A stretch of DNA of 64,000 nucleotides. It comes from Microdochium bolleyi (taxonomy: Eukaryota > Ascomycota > Sordariomycetes > Xylariales > Microdochiaceae). The stretch lies in assembly GCA_001566295.1 (NCBI GenBank), contig KQ964251.1, forward strand, positions 191,838 through 255,837. Direction: 5' to 3'. The notes below the pieces were generated by a model. The model did not search any database and was not told the DNA's origin. It saw only the letters and a list, made by a program, of their open reading frames with translations. Of the stretch, positions 26,300 to 36,491 are shown one piece after another. How positions within the stretch are numbered: the stretch's first letter is position 1; the number at the start of each line of letters is the position of its first letter. The position numbers and the translations under genes are program-made.

Positions 26300-29200
26300 T
26301 GAGGCTGAACAAGTACCGGCAGCATGTCGTCATCGAGACAAGAACTGAAGACTCGAGGTTCCAATCACGAGCACCGCTCACTGCATTGGCTCGCGTCCTT
26401 GTCGTGATAGGACGACTTTGTGTGTCGTTGCATGTGCGCTTCAGGGTTGATAGAAGCGACCGAAGGCTCACGTGCGATCATGAGCCTACTCCGCGTCAAG
26501 CAGAAACTGCCTGAACGGTAAAGTGCTTGAGCTCTCGTGCCCGGTAAGTGTCGTGAGTGCCAAGCATGCTTCCAAGCCTGGACATGGCAAGTCCCGGTGT
26601 TATGCTACCGAGTCGTCCTGCCCCCAAGTAGCTCTCAAGGTGTAAGAGTGGAAAGGCTTCTGTTGGTGTGGCTTAGTGTATGTCGGGCTCAATGCAGAGC
26701 ATTTTCGTGAAGAGTTTGTTCGAGCCTTGTGAGACTAGATGGAGGCCGTATGCAGCGCGGAATTTCTTTAAACGCAGACCACAGTGATACAGTTTGTTCG
26801 ATGTACGCTTCGTGAGGTCACTAAGCACTTTTGCCTCCCTTAAAGGAACTCAAGGGCATGTTTCACGGCACTCAAACCTGGTTGAGACCAGCTCTGAACA
26901 CTACTGTGCTGATCATCGGTTGGCATCGACAATGTCTGTTCAATTTCCCTTCACGAGAGCACTCTGTGAGCCGGGCATTTTATGCCGAGTCCGCGGGTAG
27001 TCGGATTAGCTCTGGCCTCCCGCCGAAACACCACAGACGCTGGTCGCCAGAGTGTCATGCTACTCTTCTGTGCGGTGTTATTACTGACCTTCAGCTGCCA
27101 TCCACGTGTACTCGCCCACCCACAGTTATATCAAGCATGTTATTCGATGAGCAGCAACACTATCAAGATCTGAAGATGGCTCATTGTTTGTCAAGAACTG
27201 GCAATAATGTTGGTGAACCGTGAGATCAAGTGTATGAACCGAAGGACTGCAAAGCTAAGGAATGAGGGACATCCGAGACGGTATTCCGACTTGGTGTATC
27301 AGGGGCCATGGCAATGGCGAGGGTCTTATCAAACTGTCGCAAGGCGTTCGCAGAAGCCTGAGGAGAAGCCCTTTACACCAAAGCCGGATGGGTGTGTCAT
27401 GGACGGTAAGTACCTAGGTAGTTATGCGCAGTGATTCAACAGAACATGTTCATTCAGCTAATCTGCCCATGGACTCTGGTGTGGAAACTTGTGATGCGGT
27501 TGTGTTTTGTTATTTTTTGTCTCGAGTACCACTTAGGCTATCCTCTCCGGCATCTCTAGAATTGTTCGAGCATGTTGGCATGTCATGGCTGATCCCAAAT
27601 CTCATAAGGACGTCGAGATGAGAAATCTCCAGTACCTTGTAAATGGAAATATAACTGGGATGGCACATGTGAAACTACAGAGATTCGGGTTGCTTTGTTT
27701 TCCGGCGATGATACACCAAGCTAAAAGTGTCGATCATCAGCGTGCCGCCGATTTTCTTATAACATGGACTTTCGCAACCATACCGCTGGGTGCTCTCAGT
27801 AAACCAGGGCTACGTGTACTAGAGATTTCTCATTTCGACACATATAAAGGATTCCACACATGCTCCTGGAACATGATGACTCAAACTCAAGATAGTTAGC
27901 ATAAAAGACTGCGCCGTAGAAGGTCATGTTGATGGATCAACAAGCGCTCTGTCCGCGTATGAAGCTTTGTGTCACGAGCCGCTGGAACGCCGTCGGCCAC
28001 GGTAGGAGCGATCCGGACAGAACTTGATGCTCCTCCGAGCCAGGTCCTAATAACTTTGAAGTCATGGCAACACTATGGAGCCGCTCTAAGGATCAAGTGA
28101 TAGATTTGCTATCAACCCTGCGAGATCCGTGCGGGAGAGTCGCTGTTCTTGTGAGATGTCGCTACGATGTTGTACGGTCCGTTGTATATCACCAGCAGCG
28201 AAGCGATATGGCAAATTGCGCTCGAGAGTTGTAAAGAGTCTATGAGTCTGTCTACACTCAACAAGTTGAGACTAAATGGAGATATTGGACAGACACAGGT
28301 AGCAGTCTATCTCGTGGCGCCGATACCCAGGGCATATACCTGGTTTTGCCATCGAAGGAGACACATGCATGAGTAAACAAGCGAGAGGACTGTTCTGAGT
28401 GTGCAAGGTCGGTTGAAAGGAGAACTCGACAGCCTGCATGCTATTTGATTGAGCTCTTGATCCTTACCTTAAGTACCATAGGGTACAACACGCCACCCTT
28501 ACTCAAGGTTAGTGATGCCTGAGGCCGCGATGTGGCCCAGTCAATTGAGGAAGGTGCTTCCCACCTCAGACAGCGACAAACGTACAGGGCAATCATCGTG
28601 CAGGTCCATCCACCTTCATGACCACGATCACGGCTTTTGGCGAGACTGTAGCTCTCTAACTTGCTCTTGTTCATCTTGCTCGACACCACGATCCACACTC
28701 TCCCTCCAGGCCTCTTCAGTGCCTCACGATCAAGATGGCCTCGTCATTTTGTCGATCATGGCAGCAACCATAATTGGGAGCAAGCAATTCTCCCAAATCA
28801 GGATGACTTATTGCGGCACAGGCGCTAGCGTTTAACATGGCACTCGACCCAAAACAGCACCTGTCAGGGTCGATGGCTGCCTACGGACCGCTACTGCAGT
28901 CATCGACGCTTCTCTACGCAAGCAGCCGAGCCTGACCTCTGTGTTGGCCACGGAGACGGGGGCATATTTCTGCGCGCAGGGTCGTCGCATCGCCTCGGTC
29001 GTCCCGGGCCTGAGCCAGCACGAGCCGTAACGACGCATGACATACGCTGGGAAAGCCGCCGGGGATGAGCTTCCATGAGGATTCCACCCCACACGTCCAA
29101 TATCACAGAGACCCGCCCAATGTAACCGCGGCCCAGCCGGAAGGCGATCCGTCCTGGTTGCCCACCAACCAGAGATTGCGGTTGAGAGTCTCGAACACAG

Positions 29201-30794
29201 ACCAGACAAGGCAACACACGCCGAGCGCGCTCAGGCATGCCGTTCGAGTCCCAGCGGTGTTGATGCAGCCGCGAGAGCGAGCGTCTGGTGTTAGCCGCGG
29301 TGCGCTGGTGCTCAGCAAACATGTGCCGGCTCCGGCCGCACCAGCGCACCTGAACAGCTTCTGCATCCAGGGGCCGCCGAGGATGTGGAGGTGGAACCAC
29401 CATGGAAGCTGGACGGACTACTCTAGCGCAACCACGACTGCCGAGGAGGGAGTGGTGGTGACACCGAGGTCCGTACTCCATATGTACGTCGATGCGAGCA
29501 CAGGCTTCGTGGCACCTGGACCGTCATGCGGAAATTTGCCGAAGAATGCCGCCCAGTCGAGCGATTCCACCCGAGAGCACAAGGCAGCCAACGGGGTGAG
29601 CGACCACCACGCCAGCCAGCTTGACAGGAGATGTCCGACCACCACCTGAGATCCGTCTCGTCCTGCGGCTTGCCAGCACATCATGTTTATGCCCACCAGC
29701 ATAGCGCGCACGAGGCACCATGCGCTGAGACTGGCCGATCTTTCGCCCCTTGCGGCCGCCGCTCCCTTTACTGTGTGCGCCGCGTGTGCCTGTCGCAACA
29801 GGCCCAGCCCCTAACTCACTGGGACACGCTAATAATACATTCTCCAGGTTTCCCCGGAGCGCGGTCCATGCCGTCGGGGCCCGACCCCAGCCATCCCCGG
29901 CCGATGTAGGACACAACATCGAAAAACGTGCACGACACGTCAATCCCCTCTCACTCGAGCAAGCGCGCTCGCCCAATAGTGACATTGTGGCCGACGCTCC
30001 GGCCAGTCCATCCGACACGCGCAGGCATACACAGTCTCCTTTGTCGACAGGGCCACCTTGTCAGCACCAGAGATGGTTCGCTTGTGAAGCGTCATCATGA
30101 GCAAGCCTCGAATCAAGGTTCCTGTCTCACGCCGCCCTCCAGTCTTGCGCGCGACGTGTCCAATATTATTGCCTGTTGCCCCATGGGGAAGCTCCACGAG
30201 TGTTGAACCAGCTCGTGGTGCACGCATCGGTTCCGGGACCCAGCCATTACCGTCGCTCGATAGACTTTACGGCCAATGCGTCTCCAGCCTTGGTAGGAGG
30301 TGCTGGCACGTTGGGGTTACCGATTCTTCCGTGTGGGAGCGAACAAGTGCACGCATGCAGCGATCCTCCGGCACGCCCGCCATGCCCATCCATTCCTTTT
30401 GGCTGGCCCTGCCGGGGAAGCCACTTACACGCTCGTGCACACCCGGACAGTCGCATCACCTCACACATGCCAGGGGCCACACACAGTCTTTTTCAACCAG
30501 CTCACATCCAAACGCCTCACCCTTGTCCTTCCAGGCCCTTCTTTTGCCGTCTCCAGTGATACTTATAAGCCCGCAGGTCCCTCGCTCCTCCGCCTCCAAC
30601 AAGAGCAACCACATTCTCCAAATTCCGCTCTCGACCACCGCTATATTAACATTGGCACCTGTCAGTCAGTATATACTCCTTCCTTCTCCCACAAGCGTCG
30701 GGGCATGACACACTGACGCAGGCATCTCCTTCGCATAGAATCCATCTTTCAAGCCCACAACTCCGCCCGAGTTCATTCTCCGAAACTGCCCAAG

Positions 30795-31013
30795 ATGCCC
30801 GCCCAGATCATCGCTCCTGTCCCCATCCGCCCCATGCGCAAATCGCGCCTTGGCCAGCCCCCGATGGATCTCGGTAGCCTCAACATCAACTTCATTTCTT
30901 CTCCGGTACGGAGTATTCAGGAGCAGGACTGGCACGTCCCAGCACCTCCGCCTCCCAGCCCTGTCAGCTTCCGGCCCGAACATTTCGAAAGATCCATCCC
31001 AATGCTCCACTGA
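30795..31013 (+). CDS. Small hypothetical protein, 72 residues
   Basis: No known family is recognised. The frame begins in a strong context (CCCAAGATGCCC) after a C/T- and C/A-rich leader, with TATATTAA and TATATA elements about 130-150 bases upstream. Codon use is typical of highly biased fungal genes (third-position C). The product is basic at the N-terminus (PIRPMRKSRLGQPP) and rich in proline (APPPPSPVSF), with no signal peptide, membrane segment or cysteine. These features make it more credible than the surrounding chance frames, but it could still be a leader ORF of a longer non-coding transcript. A copy of the TACGGAGTA motif lies inside it. Confidence 0.5.
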   Translation: MPAQIIAPVPIRPMRKSRLGQPPMDLGSLNINFISSPVRSIQEQDWHVPAPPPPSPVSFRPEHFERSIPMLH

Positions 31014-31731
31014 GGCAGCGCAAGTTGCTCTGCATCGTAGTACGGCCATGTCAAGCTCGATCCCGACCTTGCATGGCCATGTATAATCCGCCCTGCAGTC
31101 TCAATCCTGCAGGGGCTCTGTTTCGGCGACATCGACTTTCAGCGGCTTCAATTCACATCATCGTAGTACTCGCTGCTTCTTGGGCTGGACCTGGGTTTTT
31201 GGAGTCTGACAGCTGACAGCAGACATCTGCGTGGCTTCCCTGCCACTTTTCTGCTTAAGGCTATTTTTCCTTTGTATACTACCTCGGGACTGGTAAAAAT
31301 CGGATAGGATCTATAGACGGACAGACTCTGGGATCGCTTGCGCGACAATGGGAGAACATGTCAGGAGAAGGCGTGCGCACCTTTCCACATAGGGGTTCTT
31401 GCACAATTTCAAGACAAGCCAACCTTGGCCATATTTTTATTGCCCGCGCGTGCTTTGCACTGTAAACCATGCCACGCCATACAAGACAAAATGCCCATTT
31501 TCAAAGGATGTTCGTAGTCAGGTTAGACACGAGGCGCTGCTCCACAGCCTGATTATCTGGCTTCTGCAGAAGCGTGGGGTTGGCACAACAGAGTTTGGGG
31601 ATGGACTGACCAACAGACCACTGGAAGGGAAAACAAGGTTGCGCCTGCATAAGCGTACGGAAGACAATGAAATGCAAGACAATCCTGTCCCTGTCCGGAA
31701 CGCCCCAAAGCCCCCAAAGCTCCCAAAGCAG

Positions 31732-31733
<2 letters not shown>

Positions 31734-31773
<40 letters not shown>
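31734..31773. repeat. (AC)20 microsatellite
   Basis: Forty perfect bases of AC, followed by interrupted AC and CTCA units to about 31800. Confidence 0.97.
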
Positions 31774-31779
<6 letters not shown>

Positions 31780-33143
31780 ACACACAAACACTCACTCAGA
31801 CAAACAATTCGGTTTCCGATTGTCTGACACCTTCTTTTTCGAGGATTGGGAATATGTCCTTCCCACATTCCACCACCCCCTTCGTGTGCTCCCTCGGTTT
31901 AGGCGATGGAAGAGCTGCGAGTATCCCGATGTCCAGCGCCTGCGAAACCGAGATAGATTGCAGCAGCCCTGACAGGACAGGTTACTTACTGAATCATGAT
32001 AACGCCGACCTTCGATGCTCTTATCTCTGATCTTTGGGAAGGGGGAGGGGGGTTCCAGTTATGACTGAGCCACATCGCACGGGAAGACGGATCCGGGCTC
32101 GAACCCTAAGACATCGACGGCACAACGACATTTTCGAGTCCCGGGTTGCCAGAGGCAGCGCCATACTTTGCGGTGTCGTTTGAATAGGTTGAGTGGGAAC
32201 TCTTTCGCAATCTCGCTGGTGTGTCTCCGTACTGCCTTGGCTACGCCATGTGGATTTGTGTTGCATTTGCGGCACCGGCACAGAAGTCAGTGACAGTTGG
32301 TCGTCCTACCCAGCGTCGATGGGGCCGTGCCGAGCGGATGCACCAAACACACCAACCTGAGATAAGGGCTCAAAAGCGTGGCGGCGAAAGGCTGGATGCT
32401 CCAAGTGTGTCTCTGGCTTCTGGGACATCAGCGTGTAGTGATGTTGGAAGCTTTCTTTCAGTGGCGCTCCGCGTGGGGGGCGGGCAGGCGGGCACGCAGA
32501 TACTCAACGAAGATGTGGTGGAGAGTGCATGTTGGCCAGCAAACTTCAGCTCGCACAGGAAAGGTCAGCGCCGCGAAGAAAGAGAAGCGAGACATGACAT
32601 GACGTGACAGCCAGGGCTCGTTGGGGGGCCTTTCCTCTGTGTGGGTGAGGACATCGATCAACCACGATTAGAAAACGCAACTGCTCTGCGATTTTCTCCG
32701 GGGGGTTTAGGAGGGACTTGAGGTCAGGAGGCACAAGCCAGGCTGCCTTGCATACCCTGGGGAACAGCCCTACAACCTTGGAAACTTGTAGAACGGTGAC
32801 GACGTGGGCTGCCACTAGCTTCAGCGAGCTGTCAAACTCTGGGACGAAAGTGACATGGGCTCTGGTCCTTCGTGTTCGGCCTCATGGTGAAGTTCCCGAC
32901 ACCTTATACCTGAGGCAGGAGTACCCCGGCAAGCATCGGATGATTGTGAAGCAAACTCTACGTAGACGTGGAATTGTCAAGCCTGCATTCGCTTGTTTGT
33001 ACTCGGCAATGCTTTCCGAACGTTTGAACGAACGTTTAAACTGTGAAGGGCGGGATCACTAGCAGGACACAAAGCGTGCATGTGCCAGGCACGCCTTCAC
33101 ACATTGTTGTTACGCGACTAGTCCACTTCGGGATGGCTACCCG

Positions 33144-33233
33144 ACGCGCAGAGGACGTCCCGCGTCCCGTTTGGACGTACTTAACGCGCAGCGACACGCT
33201 CGTCGCGTCCCCATCCCTGCACAACTCCACGCG
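33144..33233. promoter_or_regulatory. Cluster of MCB-type ACGCG cores upstream of Cdt1
   Basis: Five ACGCG cores lie within 90 bases: plus strand at 33144, 33184 and 33229, and minus strand (CGCGT) at 33161 and 33204, about 310-400 bases before the Cdt1 start. ACGCG is the core of the MluI cell-cycle box bound by MBF (Mbp1-Swi6, or Cdc10 complexes in fission yeast). In fission yeast cdt1 was named as a Cdc10-dependent transcript. G1/S control is therefore inferred. Confidence 0.65.
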
Positions 33234-33540
33234 GTTCCTGGCTTTGCCCTTGTCACTGCGAATCAATGCCCCCCACTCGCGCCTCACGCCCTGTCTTCAA
33301 GTCTGTGCGTGCCCATAGGCAGGGAGTCCAAGCTGCTCTTTTCTTCTCATCCCTCGCATGATCCAGACATCTTGTGAATGAACAACCCATCACCACTGCA
33401 CATTCCATTTCCTGCAAGACACACGCACTACACACACACTGCAGATCGCGACTTCCACAAGTGCTCGGCCGCCTTCCCGACTGATTCCCGCCATCGTGCC
33501 TTCCGGACTCCAACCTCAGGCCCGTTGCCCCGACGTCGCC

Positions 33541-35097
33541 ATGCCAGCTACCAAGATGCAGCGGCGGAAGGCGACACCGTCGTCCAGGCTCTCCAGCAAG
33601 AGCACTGCTCCTTTGCAGCAGCATAACGCCTCGATGAACATCGGAAGCTTCGCCCGCGTCTCCAAGGCCATCGGCGGCGCAAGTGCCAAAGACCTCGACG
33701 TCAAGTCCTCCACTTCCACACCTGCCACCATCGAGATCAAGCTCGCTGTGGCAGCCACATCAACCACGCCATCCTCAAGAAAGCGCAAGACAGCCGCGGC
33801 TTCCGACGACGAGTCTTGCACACAGCAGCGTGCATCAAAACGCATCTCGTCGGTCGCTGTTCCCCCAACCACAACACCAAGCAAGCGTGCTATCCGCAGC
33901 ACCCGTGTCGCTTCCCTACCGCAACAGACCCTCCTCAAGCCCACACAGCAACCACAGCTGCCGCAACAGCAGCAACGCAGCAAGCGAGCCAGGAGCCCCA
34001 CCGACTCCGACGCTGAAGAGTCCACCATCAACGCCGGCGCCCTTTTCAAGAAGCTGCGCCTCCGGGAAGCCTCGCCTACACCCGCCACGCCGCCGCTCAC
34101 CCCAGACGCGTCCGGCATCTCGGATTGCGAGGGTAGCACGCCAGACATCCTCCCCGACGAGGTCCTCGGTCTGATCGACCTGCATGCAGCCCTGCTCAAG
34201 ACGCTGACGCTGCACTACGCGCACAATGGCGCCAACACGCCCGCCGACCTGCGCAGGCTGCTGCCCGACGTGGCCCGCTCGTGGCGCCTCCGGAAAGTGA
34301 GCGAGGCCGAGGTGCAGACCTGCATCGGCGTCCTGGCCGCGTCTACATCAAGACAGCCTTTCTCCCTAATCAACTACGGATTCAACAAGATCTGCGTCGA
34401 GCTGGACGTGCAGTCCAGCAACATCATGTTCAACGAGAAGGAGCTCAACAGCCTCTTCTACGAGAATCTCTTCACGCTGTGGCGCAGCTTCTGCTCCGCC
34501 CACGGCGAATCGGCAGATGGCAATGAGTTCCTCCACTCTCTGCCCAAAGCCACCATCTCCGTGTCAGAGTCCTTCACCAAGGCCGCCCCCATCTTCGCCA
34601 AGGGCCAGCAGCGTCTCGAGGACCTCAAGCAGGGCATCGCGGCCAAGAAGCTTGAGAAGGAGGCCTCTGCCGCGGCCGTCGACACGCCCATGGCCAACGC
34701 GGACGGCACCAAGATGTCCCTGCTCGACCGGATCCGGCACAAGGCCCTACAGAAGGCGCAAGCCCCCGCCGGCCTCTCGCCCGCCGAGCTCGAGCGCCGT
34801 GCGGCGCTGCAGCGCGCAGCCGAGGTCGCCGCCCTGATCGGCATGCTCAGCCGCGCCACGGCCGGCGGCGGCCGCATGTCCTTCACCATGACCGCGATGC
34901 TCGTCAAGCTCAAGGACACCTTCCGAATGGGCATCTCGCGTGAGGAGGGCGCCGCGTGCGTCAGGCTCCTCGGCAAGGAGGTCGCGCCCGAATGGATCAA
35001 GGTCGTTGTCATCGGTGGCAGGGAGAACGTGGTCATCGACACGAACCGCATGCTGGGCAAGGCGGACATCGAGAGACGAGTGCAGCAGCTTCTTTGA
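33541..35097 (+). CDS. cdt1: DNA replication licensing factor Cdt1
   Basis: Single exon, 518 residues from the first ATG in frame. The N-terminal 190 residues are Ser/Thr/Gln-rich and basic (SKRARSPTDSD), likely disordered and phosphorylated. The segment LGLIDLHAALLKTLTLHYAH through RKVSEAEVQTCIGVL (about residues 200-290) matches the central winged-helix domain of Cdt1. The C-terminal 120 residues (SLLDRIRHKALQKAQ ... MSFTMTAMLVKLKDTFRMGIS ... EWIKVVVIGGRENVVIDTN) match the C-terminal winged helix that recruits MCM2-7. Cdt1 loads the MCM helicase with ORC and Cdc6 in G1. In-frame Met at residues 6 and 32 are alternative starts. Expression is probably tied to G1/S by the upstream ACGCG cluster. 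It converges on MBF1. Confidence 0.93.
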   Translation: MPATKMQRRKATPSSRLSSKSTAPLQQHNASMNIGSFARVSKAIGGASAKDLDVKSSTSTPATIEIKLAVAATSTTPSSRKRKTAAASDDESCTQQRASKRISSVAVPPTTTPSKRAIRSTRVASLPQQTLLKPTQQPQLPQQQQRSKRARSPTDSDAEESTINAGALFKKLRLREASPTPATPPLTPDASGISDCEGSTPDILPDEVLGLIDLHAALLKTLTLHYAHNGANTPADLRRLLPDVARSWRLRKVSEAEVQTCIGVLAASTSRQPFSLINYGFNKICVELDVQSSNIMFNEKELNSLFYENLFTLWRSFCSAHGESADGNEFLHSLPKATISVSESFTKAAPIFAKGQQRLEDLKQGIAAKKLEKEASAAAVDTPMANADGTKMSLLDRIRHKALQKAQAPAGLSPAELERRAALQRAAEVAALIGMLSRATAGGGRMSFTMTAMLVKLKDTFRMGISREEGAACVRLLGKEVAPEWIKVVVIGGRENVVIDTNRMLGKADIERRVQQLL

Positions 35098-35735
35098 GGG
35101 AAGAACTCGAAGTGAGTGGTGGGAGGAAGTGTGTAGAGTACGGTTGGAGGTTGGCTGTCATTTTCTGCGCGGCATCCAGCATGGCATAGCATTCGGTCAT
35201 TTGGAGTTTTTGAGTTTTACTGTCCTGTCGCACGAAAGATACCACTGGTTTTGGCAGATACCGAGTCTGTAGCAATTCAACTGATCGAAGAACACATCTT
35301 GAGCTGACCTGGTTGCCGCTTTATATTGTGAATCACGCCTCATTCTCATGTACTCTTTGAAAACAACAATCGTCACGGGAAGGGACAGCAAGAGAGTTTG
35401 GCTCCAGTCTCATCTATACATCTATGTAGAAAGTGAACGCCAAAAATTGCCTTTCGGCCGCTACAAGCTATGGGACCCGATTCCGGGTTCTCCCAGTCGG
35501 TGTGGCGGTCACAGAAGAGCAGTGCCATAAATACTGGGCTCCAACAGTCTGTTGGAGCACGGTACGCAAAGTCGAGCCTGGAAAATCACGATGAATTTCT
35601 GGGGCATTCGTGAATCATTTCAGTCCCAGTGTGAGGCTTTTCTCCCCAGGAAGAGCGCCAATTCTCGTGATATCGCTAGTGCTTTATTTTTTGTGTCGTT
35701 TTCTGTGCTTTTTTATTTCCCACGAGGCCCATCGT
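35098..35735. other. Convergent 3' region, Cdt1 / MBF1
   Basis: About 640 bases of probable overlapping 3' untranslated sequence, richer in A and T than the genes; no other feature seen. Confidence 0.6.
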
Positions 35736-36462
35736 CTACTTCTTCTTGGGGAACTTGGGTTCGCCGATGCCTGTACCGCGGAGCTTGACGTTTAGGATAC
35801 GCTCCATGTTGCCGAGGACCTTCTGGTCCGGGGCGGCGCTGCCGCGCTCAAAGTCGGCGACGACGGTCGGCGTCGTGTTGCACTTGGTGGCGAGGTCCTT
35901 TTGGGTCATCTTGGGCTCCATGGCCTGGCGGGCCTTGGAGATGACGGCGCCGACCTCCTTGCCGATGGTGTTGGGCTTGATGATGTCGTCGGACCGGTCA
36001 ACCTTTGTCAGGCGCTGGCCCTCGGGGCCCTTGCCGACCTGTGGAGCGGGAAAGAGAGGTGGTCAGCGGCAAGGCTCTCGTGTACGAAGCAGGCCTTGAT
36101 GGCAATCCTGCTCGTGCCGGTGGCCTGCGATGGAGGACGCCAGTCCCAGCCTGCGCTGATGACGAGGGTGCTAGTTTCCACACGCCACATCAGCAGCGCA
36201 GGCGGGGAAAGGTTGCCTGCCAACCGCGCAGGCCCGTGCTGGGCTCAGTGACTCGTGGTGCCACTTCTCAGGATGGACTGCTGTCCATCGTCTGGAGGAT
36301 ACTCACAGTGTTGCCGGTCGCGAACTTCTTCTCGGTCGAGATGGCCGCGCCGCTGCGCTTGGCGGCGTTGAGGGCGCTGCTGCTGCGGACGACGGTCTCG
36401 CGGGCGGCGGCGGGGCCGCGCACGCTCTTGCCAATCCGTGTGACGTTGTCCCAGTCATCCAT
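35736..36462 (-). CDS. mbf1: Multiprotein bridging factor 1 (MBF1)
   Basis: Two exons on the minus strand, 36307-36462 and 35736-36038, with a 268-bp intron; 152 residues. The N-terminal MBF1 domain begins MDDWDNVTRIGKSVRG. The C-terminal Cro/C1-type helix-turn-helix (about 90-145) includes MTQKDLATKCNTTPTVVADFE and GSAAPDQKVLGNMERIL, followed by a Lys-rich tail. MBF1 bridges TBP and bZIP activators such as Gcn4 and also guards reading frame on collided ribosomes in yeast. Length and both domains are complete. A (CA) microsatellite lies in the leader 12 bases upstream of the ATG. Confidence 0.97.
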
Positions 36463-36473
36463 GTTTGCGGTTG

Positions 36474-36491
36474 GTGTGTGTGTGTGTGTGT
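36474..36491. repeat. (GT)9 microsatellite in the MBF1 leader
   Basis: Perfect GT repeat on the plus strand, read as (AC)n in the MBF1 transcript, ending 12 bases before the start codon. Confidence 0.95.

Larger units (their letters stand above)
16442..30794. other. Gene-poor 14-kb interval
   Basis: No convincing intact gene is seen. The first few hundred bases are the bZIP 3' region. The C/T-rich stretch at 19.2-19.66 kb resembles a promoter and leader and is followed by a 95-codon open frame from 19664 (MLATQHCW), but it has no recognisable motif. From about 26.5 to 28.5 kb the sequence is more AT-rich and has short broken frames resembling a STAND/NACHT C-terminal half (see findings). Between 29.0 and 30.0 kb the minus strand has broken hydrophobic frames that may be a decayed membrane protein. 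GT, G and C tracts are also present. Confidence 0.45.
31014..33540. other. Intergenic region upstream of Cdt1
   Basis: No gene is seen. It contains an (AC)20 microsatellite, a tandem GAACGTTT element near 33017-33041 and, in its last 400 bases, the ACGCG cluster and C/A-rich leader of Cdt1. Confidence 0.6.

Noticed and set aside
25740..26471. 243-codon minus-strand frame
   Set aside because: Crosses the C16 tract, whose length is unreliable, and shows no known domain; a real gene is not excluded.
28832..30018. Hydrophobic minus-strand frames resembling a membrane protein
   Set aside because: Frames are broken, no consistent splice model could be built and no family signature was found; possibly a relic.
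9411..31773. Simple repeats considered as a CRISPR array
   Set aside because: They are 2-4 base tandem repeats without spacers, in a eukaryotic genome.
32080..32130. GGGTTCGAGCCC (minus strand), like a tRNA T arm
   Set aside because: The T stem does not pair over five bases and no acceptor or anticodon arm fits upstream.
33496..33540. Upstream extension of Cdt1 from a GTG codon
   Set aside because: Fungal start is expected at ATG; the first in-frame ATG is 33541.
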